DNA from: Pseudotabrizicola sp.
GTDB lineage: Bacteria > Pseudomonadota > Alphaproteobacteria > Rhodobacterales > Rhodobacteraceae
Length of the DNA stretch: 64,000 nucleotides
Direction of reading: 5' to 3'
Assembly (NCBI RefSeq): GCF_030684215.1
Contig: NZ_JAUXOV010000074.1
Span: forward strand, 1-64,000
Shown here: positions 15,828-24,914 of the stretch, in pieces
How the letters are laid out: each line of letters opens with the position of its first letter
Numbering within the stretch: position 1 is the stretch's first letter
The notes under the pieces: model-generated
Seen by the model: only the letters and a program-made list of their open reading frames with translations
Database searches by the model: none
What the model was told of the DNA's origin: nothing
Made by a program: the position numbers and the translations under genes

Positions 15828-18200
15828 TCAGGTGCCATAAGTGGCGGCATGCAGGTGGCGCAGCGTGAAGCGTGGCGTGCCTTCGGTGGAGGGGGTAAAG
15901 CGGATCATCCGGTCCTGACCGGGGATCAGGGCAAAGGCGTTGTCGGAAAACCGGCCCGGCAAGTCAGCCTCCAGCGCGGTGAAGGGCGCAAGGGCGTGCG
16001 ATTTCAGCGTGATCAGCCAGTCGTCGCCATCTCTTGCAACGCTTTGGCTGATCTTGGGATCAACCAGATCAAAGGTCTTCCACGCACGTGGGGAAAAGAT
16101 GTCTGCGCCTGACGCTCTGGCCCCGTCTGACCAGTGCCAATGCAGCACCTCGTCCGGTTGCAGTTGCGCCCGGTCTATCACGGTGCAGGGCGTGGCGCCT
16201 TTGGTGCAAAGAGTGGTGTCCGTTTCCACCAGCGGGCGGATCTGGCCTGCCATATTGACCGCCTGCACATGAAGCGTGATATACGCCTCATCGGGCAAGT
16301 CGTTCACCGCCTTTAGCGTGATCGTGTCAGCCTGAGGAACGGCGATGACCGTGATCGGCGCAAAGAAGCGCCACGCCATGTGGTGCAGCAGCTTCCAGTT
16401 GCCGCCATGGTCAAGGCTGGACCAACTGCACACCGGCCATGTGTCGTTCAGCTGCCAGTATAGCGCGCCCATGCAATGCGGCTTGAGCGCCCGCCAAGCG
16501 GTAACAGCTGTGTGGATGGCCACGCCCTGCTGCACCTGCGACAAATAAACAAAGCTGGGGAAATCGACGGGGAAGCGAAAGGTGCGGAACATGGTCTCCG
16601 CAATCCGCGCGTTGCCACCGGCATTTTTCTGGTGGCTCTCCATCACCGGGGCGGCGATGTTCCAGTCGCTCCGGTCTGCGAATGTTGCGATTGCAGATAG
16701 CGAAGGGTAGGACTGAAAGCCAAATTCGCTGCAAAAACGGGGCTTTACGTCGCGGTAGTGATCGAAATCGCGTCCCTCGTGCCAGACGGACCAGAAATGC
16801 ATGTCCCCTGACGAGTCATCGTGCCACGCGTCCCCAAACGCCAAAGGGCCGGGGCTGGGGCTGGAGGGCCACCAGTTGGCACCGGGCAGAGACTCGAACA
16901 AGGCGGACTCGATCGTGCGGTTCAGGCGGTCGTAGTTGACCAGATATCGGTCGCGGTCGCGACGCGACTCCTCGAACCAACCAAGCGCGCCGATCAATTC
17001 GTTGTCACCGCACCACAGCGCGATGCAGGCGTGGTGGTTCAGGCGACCCACCACATCACGGATTTCCTCGGCCACTTCGGTCAGGAAGTCGGGGGTTGAC
17101 GGGTAAAGGTGGCAAGCGAACATGAAATCCTGCCAGACCATCAGGCCCAGTTCGTCGCACAGATCATAGAACCAGTCCGGCTCATACCGCCCGCCGCCCC
17201 AGACGCGGATCATGTTCATGTGGGCGTCGAGTGCCGATTGCAGCAGATCACGCACAGCGCCTTGGGTGATGCGGCCATGCAGCGCGTCGGCGGGAATCCA
17301 ATTGGCCCCTTTGGCGAAAACCGGGCGACCATTTACGGCAAAGCCGAAGCTGCGGCCAGCGGCGTCCGGTTCCGACACAAGGCGGATATCACGCAAGCCG
17401 ATGCGGCGCGTGGCAGTCGCCGTGCCAGCGGTGACCACCAGATCATGCAGCACCTGTGCGCCCTGCCCTGCTGGCCACCAAAGCTGCGGCTTGGGAATCC
17501 GCAAGGTCAGCGTGGCGGTGCCATTTACGGCGGGCGCGGTGGCGGTCACGCCGCACAGGGTGGCCGTGGCATCTGCGGCAGTGGTTTCCACCCGCAAACT
17601 GACTTCGGCCAGACCCGCATCATGGCGTTGGGCGACGATGATATCGCCGACGCGCTCGGCCACAGGGTCCAGCGCCACCTTGCCCCAAAGGCCAAAAGTG
17701 GGCAGCGCGATGTTCCAGTCCCAGCCAAAATCACATTGCGGCTTGCGCAGCATGTTGCCGTTTGGGATCGGGCAGTTCGGCTGGTGATAGGGAATGGGGA
17801 ACGGTTGTGCCGCCTGCCTTGCGGCCCCTTCGCGCACCACCGAACGGAAGGTGATGTCGATGCGGTTGTCCCCTGCACGCAACAACCCCGCCACCGGCAC
17901 CCGCCAGCGGCGGTGCGCGTTGGCAGCGCGCAGCACACACATGCCGTTCAGTCGCACCTCGGCCACGGTGTCCAGCCCGTCGATCACCAGTTCGCAATCA
18001 CCGCCATCATGGTCAAAGTTGCGGCTGGCGGTCCAGTCGCGGTCGGCGATCCAGCGGAGCCCGTATTCATTCAGGCCCCAATACGGATCAGGGATCACGC
18101 CTGCCGCATGCAGCGCCGTGACCCCGTCGCCCGGCAAGGCAAAGGGCACGTCATACTCCCCCACCTCATCGCTAAGGCGCCATGAGCCGGCCAGATCCAT
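15828..18200 (-). CDS. Glycoside hydrolase family 2, beta-mannosidase-like
   Basis: A 790-residue enzyme without signal peptide, hence cytoplasmic. The sugar-binding jelly roll comes first (LNGMCVLRAANAHRRW), then an immunoglobulin-like domain and the TIM barrel with KGANWIPADAL, RVWGGGRYEPDWFYDLCDELGLMVWQDF, the acid/base Glu in WCGDNELIG, and the nucleophile Glu in CSEFGFQSYPS. These motifs and the order match beta-mannosidases better than beta-galactosidases. It lies 5 bases downstream of the transporter ATPase gene and 13 bases before the TIM-barrel gene, so it belongs to the transporter operon. Together with GH43 this points to plant or algal hemicellulose fragments as substrates. Confidence 0.9.
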   Translation of the reverse strand: MDLAGSWRLSDEVGEYDVPFALPGDGVTALHAAGVIPDPYWGLNEYGLRWIADRDWTASRNFDHDGGDCELVIDGLDTVAEVRLNGMCVLRAANAHRRWRVPVAGLLRAGDNRIDITFRSVVREGAARQAAQPFPIPYHQPNCPIPNGNMLRKPQCDFGWDWNIALPTFGLWGKVALDPVAERVGDIIVAQRHDAGLAEVSLRVETTAADATATLCGVTATAPAVNGTATLTLRIPKPQLWWPAGQGAQVLHDLVVTAGTATATRRIGLRDIRLVSEPDAAGRSFGFAVNGRPVFAKGANWIPADALHGRITQGAVRDLLQSALDAHMNMIRVWGGGRYEPDWFYDLCDELGLMVWQDFMFACHLYPSTPDFLTEVAEEIRDVVGRLNHHACIALWCGDNELIGALGWFEESRRDRDRYLVNYDRLNRTIESALFESLPGANWWPSSPSPGPLAFGDAWHDDSSGDMHFWSVWHEGRDFDHYRDVKPRFCSEFGFQSYPSLSAIATFADRSDWNIAAPVMESHQKNAGGNARIAETMFRTFRFPVDFPSFVYLSQVQQGVAIHTAVTAWRALKPHCMGALYWQLNDTWPVCSWSSLDHGGNWKLLHHMAWRFFAPITVIAVPQADTITLKAVNDLPDEAYITLHVQAVNMAGQIRPLVETDTTLCTKGATPCTVIDRAQLQPDEVLHWHWSDGARASGADIFSPRAWKTFDLVDPKISQSVARDGDDWLITLKSHALAPFTALEADLPGRFSDNAFALIPGQDRMIRFTPSTEGTPRFTLRHLHAATYGT

Positions 18201-18205
18201 CGCCG

Positions 18206-19285
18206 TCAGATCCTTACTTCGCTGCCTGCATCGAACAGGCTGGCCTTTGACATATCCACTTTCAAATGCACCTTGGTTCCCGGTGCCATGCGCCGTTCCA
18301 CCGGCACGCGGACCGACATTTGCGTGCCCGCCGCCTGCAACCAGACAAGGCTATCAGCCCCCATAGGTTCATCCAGCTCTACCATCGCCGGGATCGTCAC
18401 CCCCGGCTCTGCGCCATCCTGCACCACCAGATGTTCGGGGCGCAGGCCAAGGATAACCTTGTCGCGCGCGCCCACGATGCCACCCTCATATCCCGCCAAT
18501 GCGAGCTTCAGATCGCCAAGCTGAAACGCCTGCCCACCATCGATCGTGGCCCCATGCAGGAAATTCATCGACGGGCTGCCGATGAAGCCTGCCACAAACA
18601 GATTGGCCGGACGGTTGTAGATTTCCTGCGGGGCGGCAAGCTGCTGGATGATGCCACCGCGCATCACGGCGATGCGGTCTGCCAGTGTCAGCGCCTCTAT
18701 CTGGTCATGCGTCACATAGACCATGGTGTTCTTAAGTTGTGCGTGCAGGCGTTTGATTTCCACACGCAATTCGCTGCGCAGCTTGGCGTCAAGGTTCGAC
18801 AACGGCTCGTCAAACAGGAAAACATCAACATCGCGCACCAACGCGCGGCCGATGGCTACCCGCTGGCGCTGTCCGCCTGACAGGGCGGCAGGCTTACGGT
18901 CCAGCAGCGGGCCGATCTGCAGGATTTCGGCCGCGCGGGCGACCTTTTTCTCAATCTCGTCGCGCGGCACCTTGGCATTTTTCAGCCCGAAGCTCAGGTT
19001 CCCGCGCACCGTCATCTGCGGATAAAGCGCATAGGACTGAAACACCATGCCGATGCCACGCTCATTCGGTTCGGCCCAGGTGACGTTCTTGCCCTTGATG
19101 AAAATCTGTCCGTCGGTGATCTCCAAAAGCCCCGCCAGACAGTTCAGCAAAGTGGATTTGCCACAGCCCGACGGCCCCAGCAGCACCACGAATTCCCCCT
19201 CGGCCACGTTCAGGTTCATGTTCTTCAGAACCGAAACGGAACCGAAGTTCAGCGTCAGGTCCTTGACTTCGATCGAATTGGTCAT
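18206..19285 (-). CDS. Sugar ABC transporter ATP-binding protein (UgpC/MalK type)
   Basis: A 359-residue ATPase of the CUT1 carbohydrate importers. Walker A GPSGCGKST (38-46), Q-loop VFQSYALYP, signature LSGGQRQRVAIGRAL, Walker B VFLFDEPLSNLD and switch YVTHDQIEA are all intact. The C-terminal TOBE/OB domain (from about residue 240, including GLRPEHL) is of the MalK/UgpC kind. It starts 6 bases after the stop of the second permease gene. It energises uptake by the two permeases and binding protein encoded upstream. Confidence 0.95.
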   Translation of the reverse strand: MTNSIEVKDLTLNFGSVSVLKNMNLNVAEGEFVVLLGPSGCGKSTLLNCLAGLLEITDGQIFIKGKNVTWAEPNERGIGMVFQSYALYPQMTVRGNLSFGLKNAKVPRDEIEKKVARAAEILQIGPLLDRKPAALSGGQRQRVAIGRALVRDVDVFLFDEPLSNLDAKLRSELRVEIKRLHAQLKNTMVYVTHDQIEALTLADRIAVMRGGIIQQLAAPQEIYNRPANLFVAGFIGSPSMNFLHGATIDGGQAFQLGDLKLALAGYEGGIVGARDKVILGLRPEHLVVQDGAEPGVTIPAMVELDEPMGADSLVWLQAAGTQMSVRVPVERRMAPGTKVHLKVDMSKASLFDAGSEVRI

Positions 19286-19291
19286 GCGTGG

Positions 19292-20206
19292 TCAGCCTTT
19301 CACAGCACCGGCGGCGATGCCGCGAACGAACAGTTTGCCGGAGACAAAGTAGATGAACAGCGGCACCAGCCCGGTCAGCAGGGTGGCAGCCATGTTGACG
19401 TTGTATTCCTTGACCCCCTGCACCGAGTTGACGATGTTGTTAAGCTGCACCGTCATCGGGTAGAGATCAGGCTTGGTGTAGACCACGCCGAACAGGAAAT
19501 CGTTCCAGATACCAGTGACTTGCAGGATGATCGCTACCACGAAGATCGGCAGGCTCATCGGCATCAGGATCTTGGCATAGATCGACCAGAACCCGGCTCC
19601 ATCAACACGGGCGGCCTTGAACAGTTCCTCGGGGATGGTGGAGAAATAGTTACGGAACAGCAGCGTCAGGATCGGCATGCCAAAGATGGTGTGCACCAGA
19701 ACCAGACCCCAGAGCGAGCCATAGAGGCCCATTTCGCGCAAGAGGATGACGATGGGATACAACATCACCTGATAGGGGATAAATGCCCCGAAAATCAGAA
19801 TGGTGAAGAAGATGTCTGACCCTTTGAACTTCCAGAAAGTCAGCGCATAACCGTTCACCGATGCCACCACGATAGACAGGATCACCGACGGGATCAGAAT
19901 ACGGACCGAATTCCAGAAGCCGCGCGACAGGCCATCGCAATTCAGCCCGGTGCAGGCTTGCGACCATGCCTTTACCCACGGCTCGAACGTGATCTCGACC
20001 GGGGGGGCAAAGATATTGCCCATGCGGATTTCGGGCATGCCTTTCAGGCTGGTCATCACCATGACCCACAGGGGCAAAAGATAATACAGGCTGAACACGA
20101 ACAATGTGCCGTAAATCATGATGTTGCGGCCCGACAGCGCGCGTTTGGGTTTTGTGCCGCGCGGCTCGGCGTCGGTACGGGTCAGGACGGCGGTTGCGTC
20201 AACCAT
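19292..20206 (-). CDS. Sugar ABC transporter permease (MalG type)
   Basis: A 304-residue inner-membrane permease with about six membrane segments. The EAA loop that contacts the ATPase is ELFKAARVDGAGFWSIYAKILMP near residue 210. Topology and C-terminal GIAAGAVKG are those of CUT1 MalG-like subunits. Its start overlaps the end of the other permease gene by 8 bases. Confidence 0.94.
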   Translation of the reverse strand: MVDATAVLTRTDAEPRGTKPKRALSGRNIMIYGTLFVFSLYYLLPLWVMVMTSLKGMPEIRMGNIFAPPVEITFEPWVKAWSQACTGLNCDGLSRGFWNSVRILIPSVILSIVVASVNGYALTFWKFKGSDIFFTILIFGAFIPYQVMLYPIVILLREMGLYGSLWGLVLVHTIFGMPILTLLFRNYFSTIPEELFKAARVDGAGFWSIYAKILMPMSLPIFVVAIILQVTGIWNDFLFGVVYTKPDLYPMTVQLNNIVNSVQGVKEYNVNMAATLLTGLVPLFIYFVSGKLFVRGIAAGAVKG

Positions 20207-21092
20207 GTTTTTTGCCTCCGAATTCCAGATAGGCCCATGGGATCAGGACGATCAGCACGGTCAGCAGCATCATGGTCGATGCGGCAAAGCCCTGGCCAAG
20301 GTTTTGCGCCTGAAACATGTAGTCATAGACATACATCGCGGGCACCTGACTGGCCGTTCCCGGCCCGCCAGAGGTTTGCGCAACCACCAGATCATACAGC
20401 TTGATGATGCCCGCAGCGACGATGACCAGCGTGGTGATGAACACCGGGCGCATCATCGGCAGGATGATCAGCAGATAGGTTTTCCATGTCGGAATGCCGT
20501 CCACGCGGGCGGCTTTCCAGATATCTTCGTCAATCCCGCGCAGACCGGCCAGCATCAGGCACATCACAAACCCCGTGCCCTGCCACAGCCCGGCGATCAG
20601 CAGGCCGTACAGTACAAGCTTGGGGTCGTTCAGCGGGTTAAAGGTGAACGTCTCCCACCCCAGCGACCGAACAATGGACTGGATGCCGAATTCTGGGTTC
20701 AGGATCCATTGCCAGACAAGACCTGTTACAATGAAGGACAGCGCAAACGGATACAGCATGATGGTGCGGAATGTATCCTCATACCGGATCTTCTGATCCA
20801 TCGCGACGGCAAGCAGAAAGCCGATACTGATGGTGAAAACCAGCGACAACACCCCGTAAATCATCAGATTTTCAATCGAGGTCAGCCAGCGCGAGTTGGA
20901 CCAAAGCCGCTCATACTGATCAAAGCCGATAAAGCGTTCGCGCGGCAACAGCTTGGAGTCGGTGAAGGAATACAGCACCGTCCAGAACGTGCCGCCCACA
21001 AACACCACCAATGTTGTCAAAACCATCGGAATCGCCGCGATTTTCGCGTTCATATTCCGCCACATGCGGTTGACCCGCCGTGCTTCGGCCAT
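20199..21092 (-). CDS. Sugar ABC transporter permease (MalF type)
   Basis: A 297-residue permease with six predicted membrane segments and the EAA loop DIWKAARVDGIPTWKTYLLIILP. The ATG at 21092 is chosen over one 39 bases upstream because caaggggagggc lies just before it. It follows the binding-protein gene on the same strand and overlaps the next permease gene, so the transporter genes are co-transcribed. Confidence 0.93.
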   Translation of the reverse strand: MAEARRVNRMWRNMNAKIAAIPMVLTTLVVFVGGTFWTVLYSFTDSKLLPRERFIGFDQYERLWSNSRWLTSIENLMIYGVLSLVFTISIGFLLAVAMDQKIRYEDTFRTIMLYPFALSFIVTGLVWQWILNPEFGIQSIVRSLGWETFTFNPLNDPKLVLYGLLIAGLWQGTGFVMCLMLAGLRGIDEDIWKAARVDGIPTWKTYLLIILPMMRPVFITTLVIVAAGIIKLYDLVVAQTSGGPGTASQVPAMYVYDYMFQAQNLGQGFAASTMMLLTVLIVLIPWAYLEFGGKKHG

Positions 21093-21171
21093 TGGCCTGC
21101 CCTCCCCTTGCCGTGCGTTTTCAGATGGCAAGAGCCGCCCAATCCCGGGCGGCTCCGCCGTCAGTCCGGGA

Positions 21172-22401
21172 TCAGAGACCCGATTTCAGGTTTGATACCC
21201 ACTGCGCATGAGCCGCTTCCGGGGCCATGTCGGTTTTCCAGAACTCGACCAGCAGGTCTTCGTTCTGCTTTTGCACGTCCGGCGACCATGCCATGTCACC
21301 CGATGGCACAAGGTTGCCTTGCGCCAGCAGTTCGAGACCTTTTTTCATACAGTCGTTAGCAGCGGCCAGATCGACATCGCCCCGGATCGGCAAGGAGCCT
21401 TTCTTGAGGTTGAAGGCAACCTGCGCTTCAGGGCTGACCAGCAGTGCGGCAAGGCGTTTTTGCGCGGCCTCAATATCGGCACTCTTGTTTTTCGGGAAGT
21501 AGAAGGCATCCCCCCCCGTTGACAGGTAGGCATTCAGCCCCAGTCCCGGCAGGCAGGTGTAGTCGGTGCCGGCCACTTGCCCCGCAACCTGAAACTCACC
21601 CTGCGCCCAGTCACCCATGATCTGCCCGCCCGCTTCACCGGTGATCACAAGGTTGGTGGCCTGGTTCCAGTCTTGGACTGTGGATTTGGCAGCAAGGCTG
21701 CGTGCATCGGCCACTGCCTGAAACACGGCAGCGTATTCGGCGCCAGCGGCCATATCCATGTTCTTCTCGACATTGACCTCTTTCCAGACATCAAGCCCGG
21801 CCACGGCGATCGAGATTGCGCCAAACGCAAGGTTGGACTGCCAGGGCTGGTTGCCAAGCGCCAGCGGGATTTTCCCTGCAGCTTCCAGTTGTGGGGCGCT
21901 CTCGACAAATTCGTTCCAGTTAGCCGGAACAGGCAAGCCTGCATCGGCATAGGCCTTATTCGACAGCCACAGCCATTCGGGCGAGTGAATGTTTACTGGC
22001 GCACAATAGATGCGACCATCAACGGTGCAGCTATCAAGCAGCGACTGCGGGAAGACCTTTTCCTTCCAGCCCTCGGCCTCGGCCACATCGGTCAGGTCCA
22101 GCATAAGCCCGGCCTCGACCAGTTCCAGCGCCTGCTGGCCGTGGTTGAACTGAGTGGCGCCCATCGGGTCGCCACCGGTGATGCGCGAAATCATGATCGG
22201 GCGCGCAGTGCCCCCACCGCCCGCGATTGCACCATCAACCCATTTGTCGCCAGAAGCGTCAAATGCCTTTGCCAGTTCGGCCACAGCAGCGGCTTCCCCG
22301 CCGCTGGTCCACCAATGCGTGACCTCAAGATCGGTTGCGAATGCAACGGATGGCAAGGCCACGGACGCGACAAGCGCCGTCGCAAGTTTAAAGGTTTTCA
22401 T
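21172..22401 (-). CDS. Extracellular sugar-binding protein of an ABC transporter
   Basis: A 409-residue family 1 solute-binding protein. It has a clear signal peptide (MKTFKLATALVASVALPSVAFA), then DLEVTHWWTSGGEAAAV, typical of CUT1 binding proteins, with INGL-type contacts replaced by CAPVNIHSPEWLWLSNKAY. It works in the periplasm and delivers oligosaccharides to the two permeases. It is the first gene of the minus-strand operon; two LacI-type operators lie 17-50 bases upstream of its start. The glycosidases downstream suggest manno- or xylo-oligosaccharides as ligand. Confidence 0.93.
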   Translation of the reverse strand: MKTFKLATALVASVALPSVAFATDLEVTHWWTSGGEAAAVAELAKAFDASGDKWVDGAIAGGGGTARPIMISRITGGDPMGATQFNHGQQALELVEAGLMLDLTDVAEAEGWKEKVFPQSLLDSCTVDGRIYCAPVNIHSPEWLWLSNKAYADAGLPVPANWNEFVESAPQLEAAGKIPLALGNQPWQSNLAFGAISIAVAGLDVWKEVNVEKNMDMAAGAEYAAVFQAVADARSLAAKSTVQDWNQATNLVITGEAGGQIMGDWAQGEFQVAGQVAGTDYTCLPGLGLNAYLSTGGDAFYFPKNKSADIEAAQKRLAALLVSPEAQVAFNLKKGSLPIRGDVDLAAANDCMKKGLELLAQGNLVPSGDMAWSPDVQKQNEDLLVEFWKTDMAPEAAHAQWVSNLKSGL

Positions 22402-22417
22402 GCAGTCCTCCCGGTTT

Positions 22418-22431
22418 CTAAAACGTTATAG
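22418..22431. promoter_or_regulatory. LacI-type operator, proximal
   Basis: ctaaaacgttatag differs at one base from the perfect palindrome 20 bases away. The central acgt and flanking A/T are typical of LacI/GalR operators. It starts 17 bases upstream of the binding-protein ATG. Confidence 0.75.
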
Positions 22432-22437
22432 TGATTT

Positions 22438-22451
22438 CTATAACGTTATAG
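22438..22451. promoter_or_regulatory. LacI-type operator, distal, perfect palindrome
   Basis: ctataacgttatag is a perfect 14-bp palindrome. Its centre is exactly 20 bases, two helical turns, from that of the proximal site, which would allow two dimers to bind the same face of the DNA. The divergent lacI-family gene starts 260 bases away. Confidence 0.8.
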
Positions 22452-22710
22452 TTTTGCCGATCAAGTAATCTTTTCGCTTGTGAAGCAGTTCTTACATGGC
22501 GTTGAATGGAGTGGAAATCTGGTCGTTTTCCAGTCCACACCCCCAATACGAGAGCTTGATGCCGCAGCGCCGCACACCGAACTTTTCCTCGCGCGACAAG
22601 GCATTTACGCCTTGCGCACGCGTCGGGCTTTTCGCAAGTGCAGCACAAGGCCCCCGACTGGGTTTGACCAAGCACAACCGCCAAACGATTCGCCATATGG
22701 GGGACAGCAC

Positions 22711-23784
22711 ATGACCTCTGGTGTCGACATTCCACTGCGACATCCGGCGCCTGATTCGGAACCTGAACGTCCAACGCTCAAAACTATTGCCGCCGAAACC
22801 GGGCTGGCCGTGGCAACGGTCAGTCGCGCGTTGAAAGATGCGCCCGACATCGGCGAGGCCACCAAGCGCCGGGTACGAGAAGCCGCCACCCGTCTGGGCT
22901 ATCGCCCCAACCGCGCTGGTGTGCGCCTGCGCACCGGAAAAACCAATGTAATCGCATTGGTTCTGTCGACTGAATCCGATGTGATGAACCACACGTCACA
23001 GTTGATCTATTCCATCGCAAACGCCTTGCGCGGCACCGCCTATCACCTGATCGTAACCCCGTATTTTCCCGATCAGGATCCGATGGACCCGATCCGCTAT
23101 CTGGTGGAAACCGAAAGTGCAGATGCCATCATCCTGAATCAGACCAAGCCTGAAGACCCGCGCGTGCGCTATATGACTGACCGGCACTTTCCCTTTGCCA
23201 CTCATGGCCGCACCGATATGGGGATCGAGCACAGCTACTACGATTTCGACAACGAGGCCTTTGGCATTGCCGCGGTCGAAGCGCTGGCTGCCGCCGGCCG
23301 CAAGCGCCTGCTGCTGGTGCCACCGCCCCGCACCCACAGCTATGCCCGCCACATGACAACTGGCTTTGTGCAGGCAGCAGGCGCCCACGGTCTGGCGTTT
23401 GAGGTGCTTACCACGGCCACCTCTGACTCTGGTGGCACTGCAATCGAAGAGGCGGTGATAGAGCATCTGGCCAACAGCACCCCACGGCCCGATGGATTGC
23501 TGTGCGGATCGACCACTGCCGCTATGGCTGCGGTGAACGCGGCAGAACGGCTGGGGCTGGTGTTAGGCCAGGATTTTGATCTGGTTGCCAAAGAGGCGAT
23601 CCGGTTTCTGCACCGCTTTCGCCCCGACATTCTGGTCGTGCATGAAGATGTGCGTGAAGCAGGTGACTTTCTGGCCCGCGCCGTGGTCGCCGCCGTCGAG
23701 CGCCGAGACACCCCAGCCAAGCAGGGATTGGAGCGGCCCGGTTCTGTGGACCGGGGCCGCGATAACAAGGGAGGATCATCATGA
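22711..23784 (+). CDS. LacI-family transcriptional regulator
   Basis: A 357-residue regulator. The HTH with hinge helix is at residues about 22-75 (TLKTIAAETGLAVATVSRALK, RLGYRPNRAGVRLRTGKTNVI), followed by a periplasmic-binding-protein-like effector domain. The ATG at 22711 is chosen because gggggac lies 6 bases upstream and the HTH then begins in the usual place; the longer open frame upstream is unlikely. It is divergent from the transporter operon and overlaps the next gene by ATGA. It probably represses both arms of the locus through the operators at 22418-22451, with a sugar from the pathway as inducer. Confidence 0.93.
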   Translation: MTSGVDIPLRHPAPDSEPERPTLKTIAAETGLAVATVSRALKDAPDIGEATKRRVREAATRLGYRPNRAGVRLRTGKTNVIALVLSTESDVMNHTSQLIYSIANALRGTAYHLIVTPYFPDQDPMDPIRYLVETESADAIILNQTKPEDPRVRYMTDRHFPFATHGRTDMGIEHSYYDFDNEAFGIAAVEALAAAGRKRLLLVPPPRTHSYARHMTTGFVQAAGAHGLAFEVLTTATSDSGGTAIEEAVIEHLANSTPRPDGLLCGSTTAAMAAVNAAERLGLVLGQDFDLVAKEAIRFLHRFRPDILVVHEDVREAGDFLARAVVAAVERRDTPAKQGLERPGSVDRGRDNKGGSS

Positions 23785-24836
23785 AGACGATCAAAGGACC
23801 GGCGCTGTTTCTGGCGCAATTTGCAGGGGAAACTGCCCCGTTCAACTCTTGGGACAGCATCACCAGATGGGCCGCAGATTGCGGCTATAAGGGCGTACAA
23901 GTGCCGTCTTGGGATGGGCGGTTGTTCGATCTGGAAAAGGCAGCCACGTCGAAGGCGTATTGCGACGAGATCACAGGGGTTGCAGCAGCCAACGGTATCG
24001 CAATCACCGAATTATCGACCCATCTGCAGGGCCAGCTTGTGGCCGTGCATCCGGCCTATGACACCGCTTTCGATGGGTTTGCAGCCGAGGCCGTGCGCGG
24101 CAACCCCAAGGCCCGGCAGGAATGGGCTGTGGATCAGGTGAAAAAGGCGCTGACCGCGTCGAGAAATCTGGGCCTGTCCGCACATGCCAGTTTTTCGGGG
24201 GCCTTGGCCTGGCCCTATATATACCCTTGGCCGCAACGCCCGGCAGGGTTGGTGGAGGAAGCGTTTGACGAACTGGCCCGCCGCTGGCGGCCCATTCTGG
24301 ACCACGCCGAGGACTGCGGCGTCGATGTCTGCTATGAAATCCACCCCGGCGAAGACCTGCATGATGGGATAAGCTTTGAGATGTTTCTGGAGCGCGTTGG
24401 CAACCATCCGCGCGCAAACATGCTGTATGACCCCAGCCACTATGTGCTGCAACACCTTGATTATCTAGACCATATCGACATCTACCACGAGCGCATCCGC
24501 ATGTTTCACGTCAAGGACGCCGAACTGAACCCCACTGGTCGTCAGGGCGTCTATGGTGGGTTTCAGTCATGGGTGAACCGCGCGGGCCGGTTCCGGTCCT
24601 TGGGCGATGGTCAGGTCGATTTTGGCGGGATATTCTCGAAACTGACGCAGTATGGTTTTGACGGCTGGGCGGTGGTGGAATGGGAATGCTGCCTGAAACA
24701 CCCCGAAGACGGCGCGCGTGAAGGCGCAGATTTCGTGAGGGCGCATATGATCCGGGTGACCGAGAAAGCGTTTGACGATTTCGCAGGTGCCGGGACCGAC
24801 CGGGCCGCGAACCGGCGGATGCTGGGGCTGGACTGA
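23781..24836 (+). CDS. TIM-barrel sugar isomerase/epimerase-like protein
   Basis: A 351-residue AP-endonuclease-2 superfamily protein, longer than its minus-strand counterpart at 15065. Metal-site motifs: YEIHPGEDLHDG, NMLYDPSHYVLQHLDYLDHI, FHVKDAELNPTGRQG and the C-terminal VVEWECCLKHPEDGA. The long inserted stretch after HVKDAE matches a subgroup commonly found next to Gfo/Idh dehydrogenases. It is translationally coupled to the LacI gene (ATGA overlap). It probably acts on a sugar intermediate generated by the glycosidases or dehydrogenases. Confidence 0.88.
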   Translation: MKTIKGPALFLAQFAGETAPFNSWDSITRWAADCGYKGVQVPSWDGRLFDLEKAATSKAYCDEITGVAAANGIAITELSTHLQGQLVAVHPAYDTAFDGFAAEAVRGNPKARQEWAVDQVKKALTASRNLGLSAHASFSGALAWPYIYPWPQRPAGLVEEAFDELARRWRPILDHAEDCGVDVCYEIHPGEDLHDGISFEMFLERVGNHPRANMLYDPSHYVLQHLDYLDHIDIYHERIRMFHVKDAELNPTGRQGVYGGFQSWVNRAGRFRSLGDGQVDFGGIFSKLTQYGFDGWAVVEWECCLKHPEDGAREGADFVRAHMIRVTEKAFDDFAGAGTDRAANRRMLGLD

Positions 24837-24849
24837 CAGTTGCGCGGCA

Positions 24850-24890
24850 GGGGTTTCAAACCCCCGCACCCCCGTGGAGTATTTTTGCCA
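24850..24890 (+). terminator. Hairpin plus family 1-like repeat between the plus-strand sugar genes
   Basis: A perfect ggggttt-c-aaacccc hairpin (24850-24864) follows the TIM-barrel stop. After it comes cccgtggagtatttttgcc, which has the ggagtatttt core of the family 1 repeats. It may cause partial termination before the Gfo/Idh gene. Confidence 0.5.
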
Positions 24891-24914
24891 ACATGAAATC
24901 AGGAGGGCTTAGAC

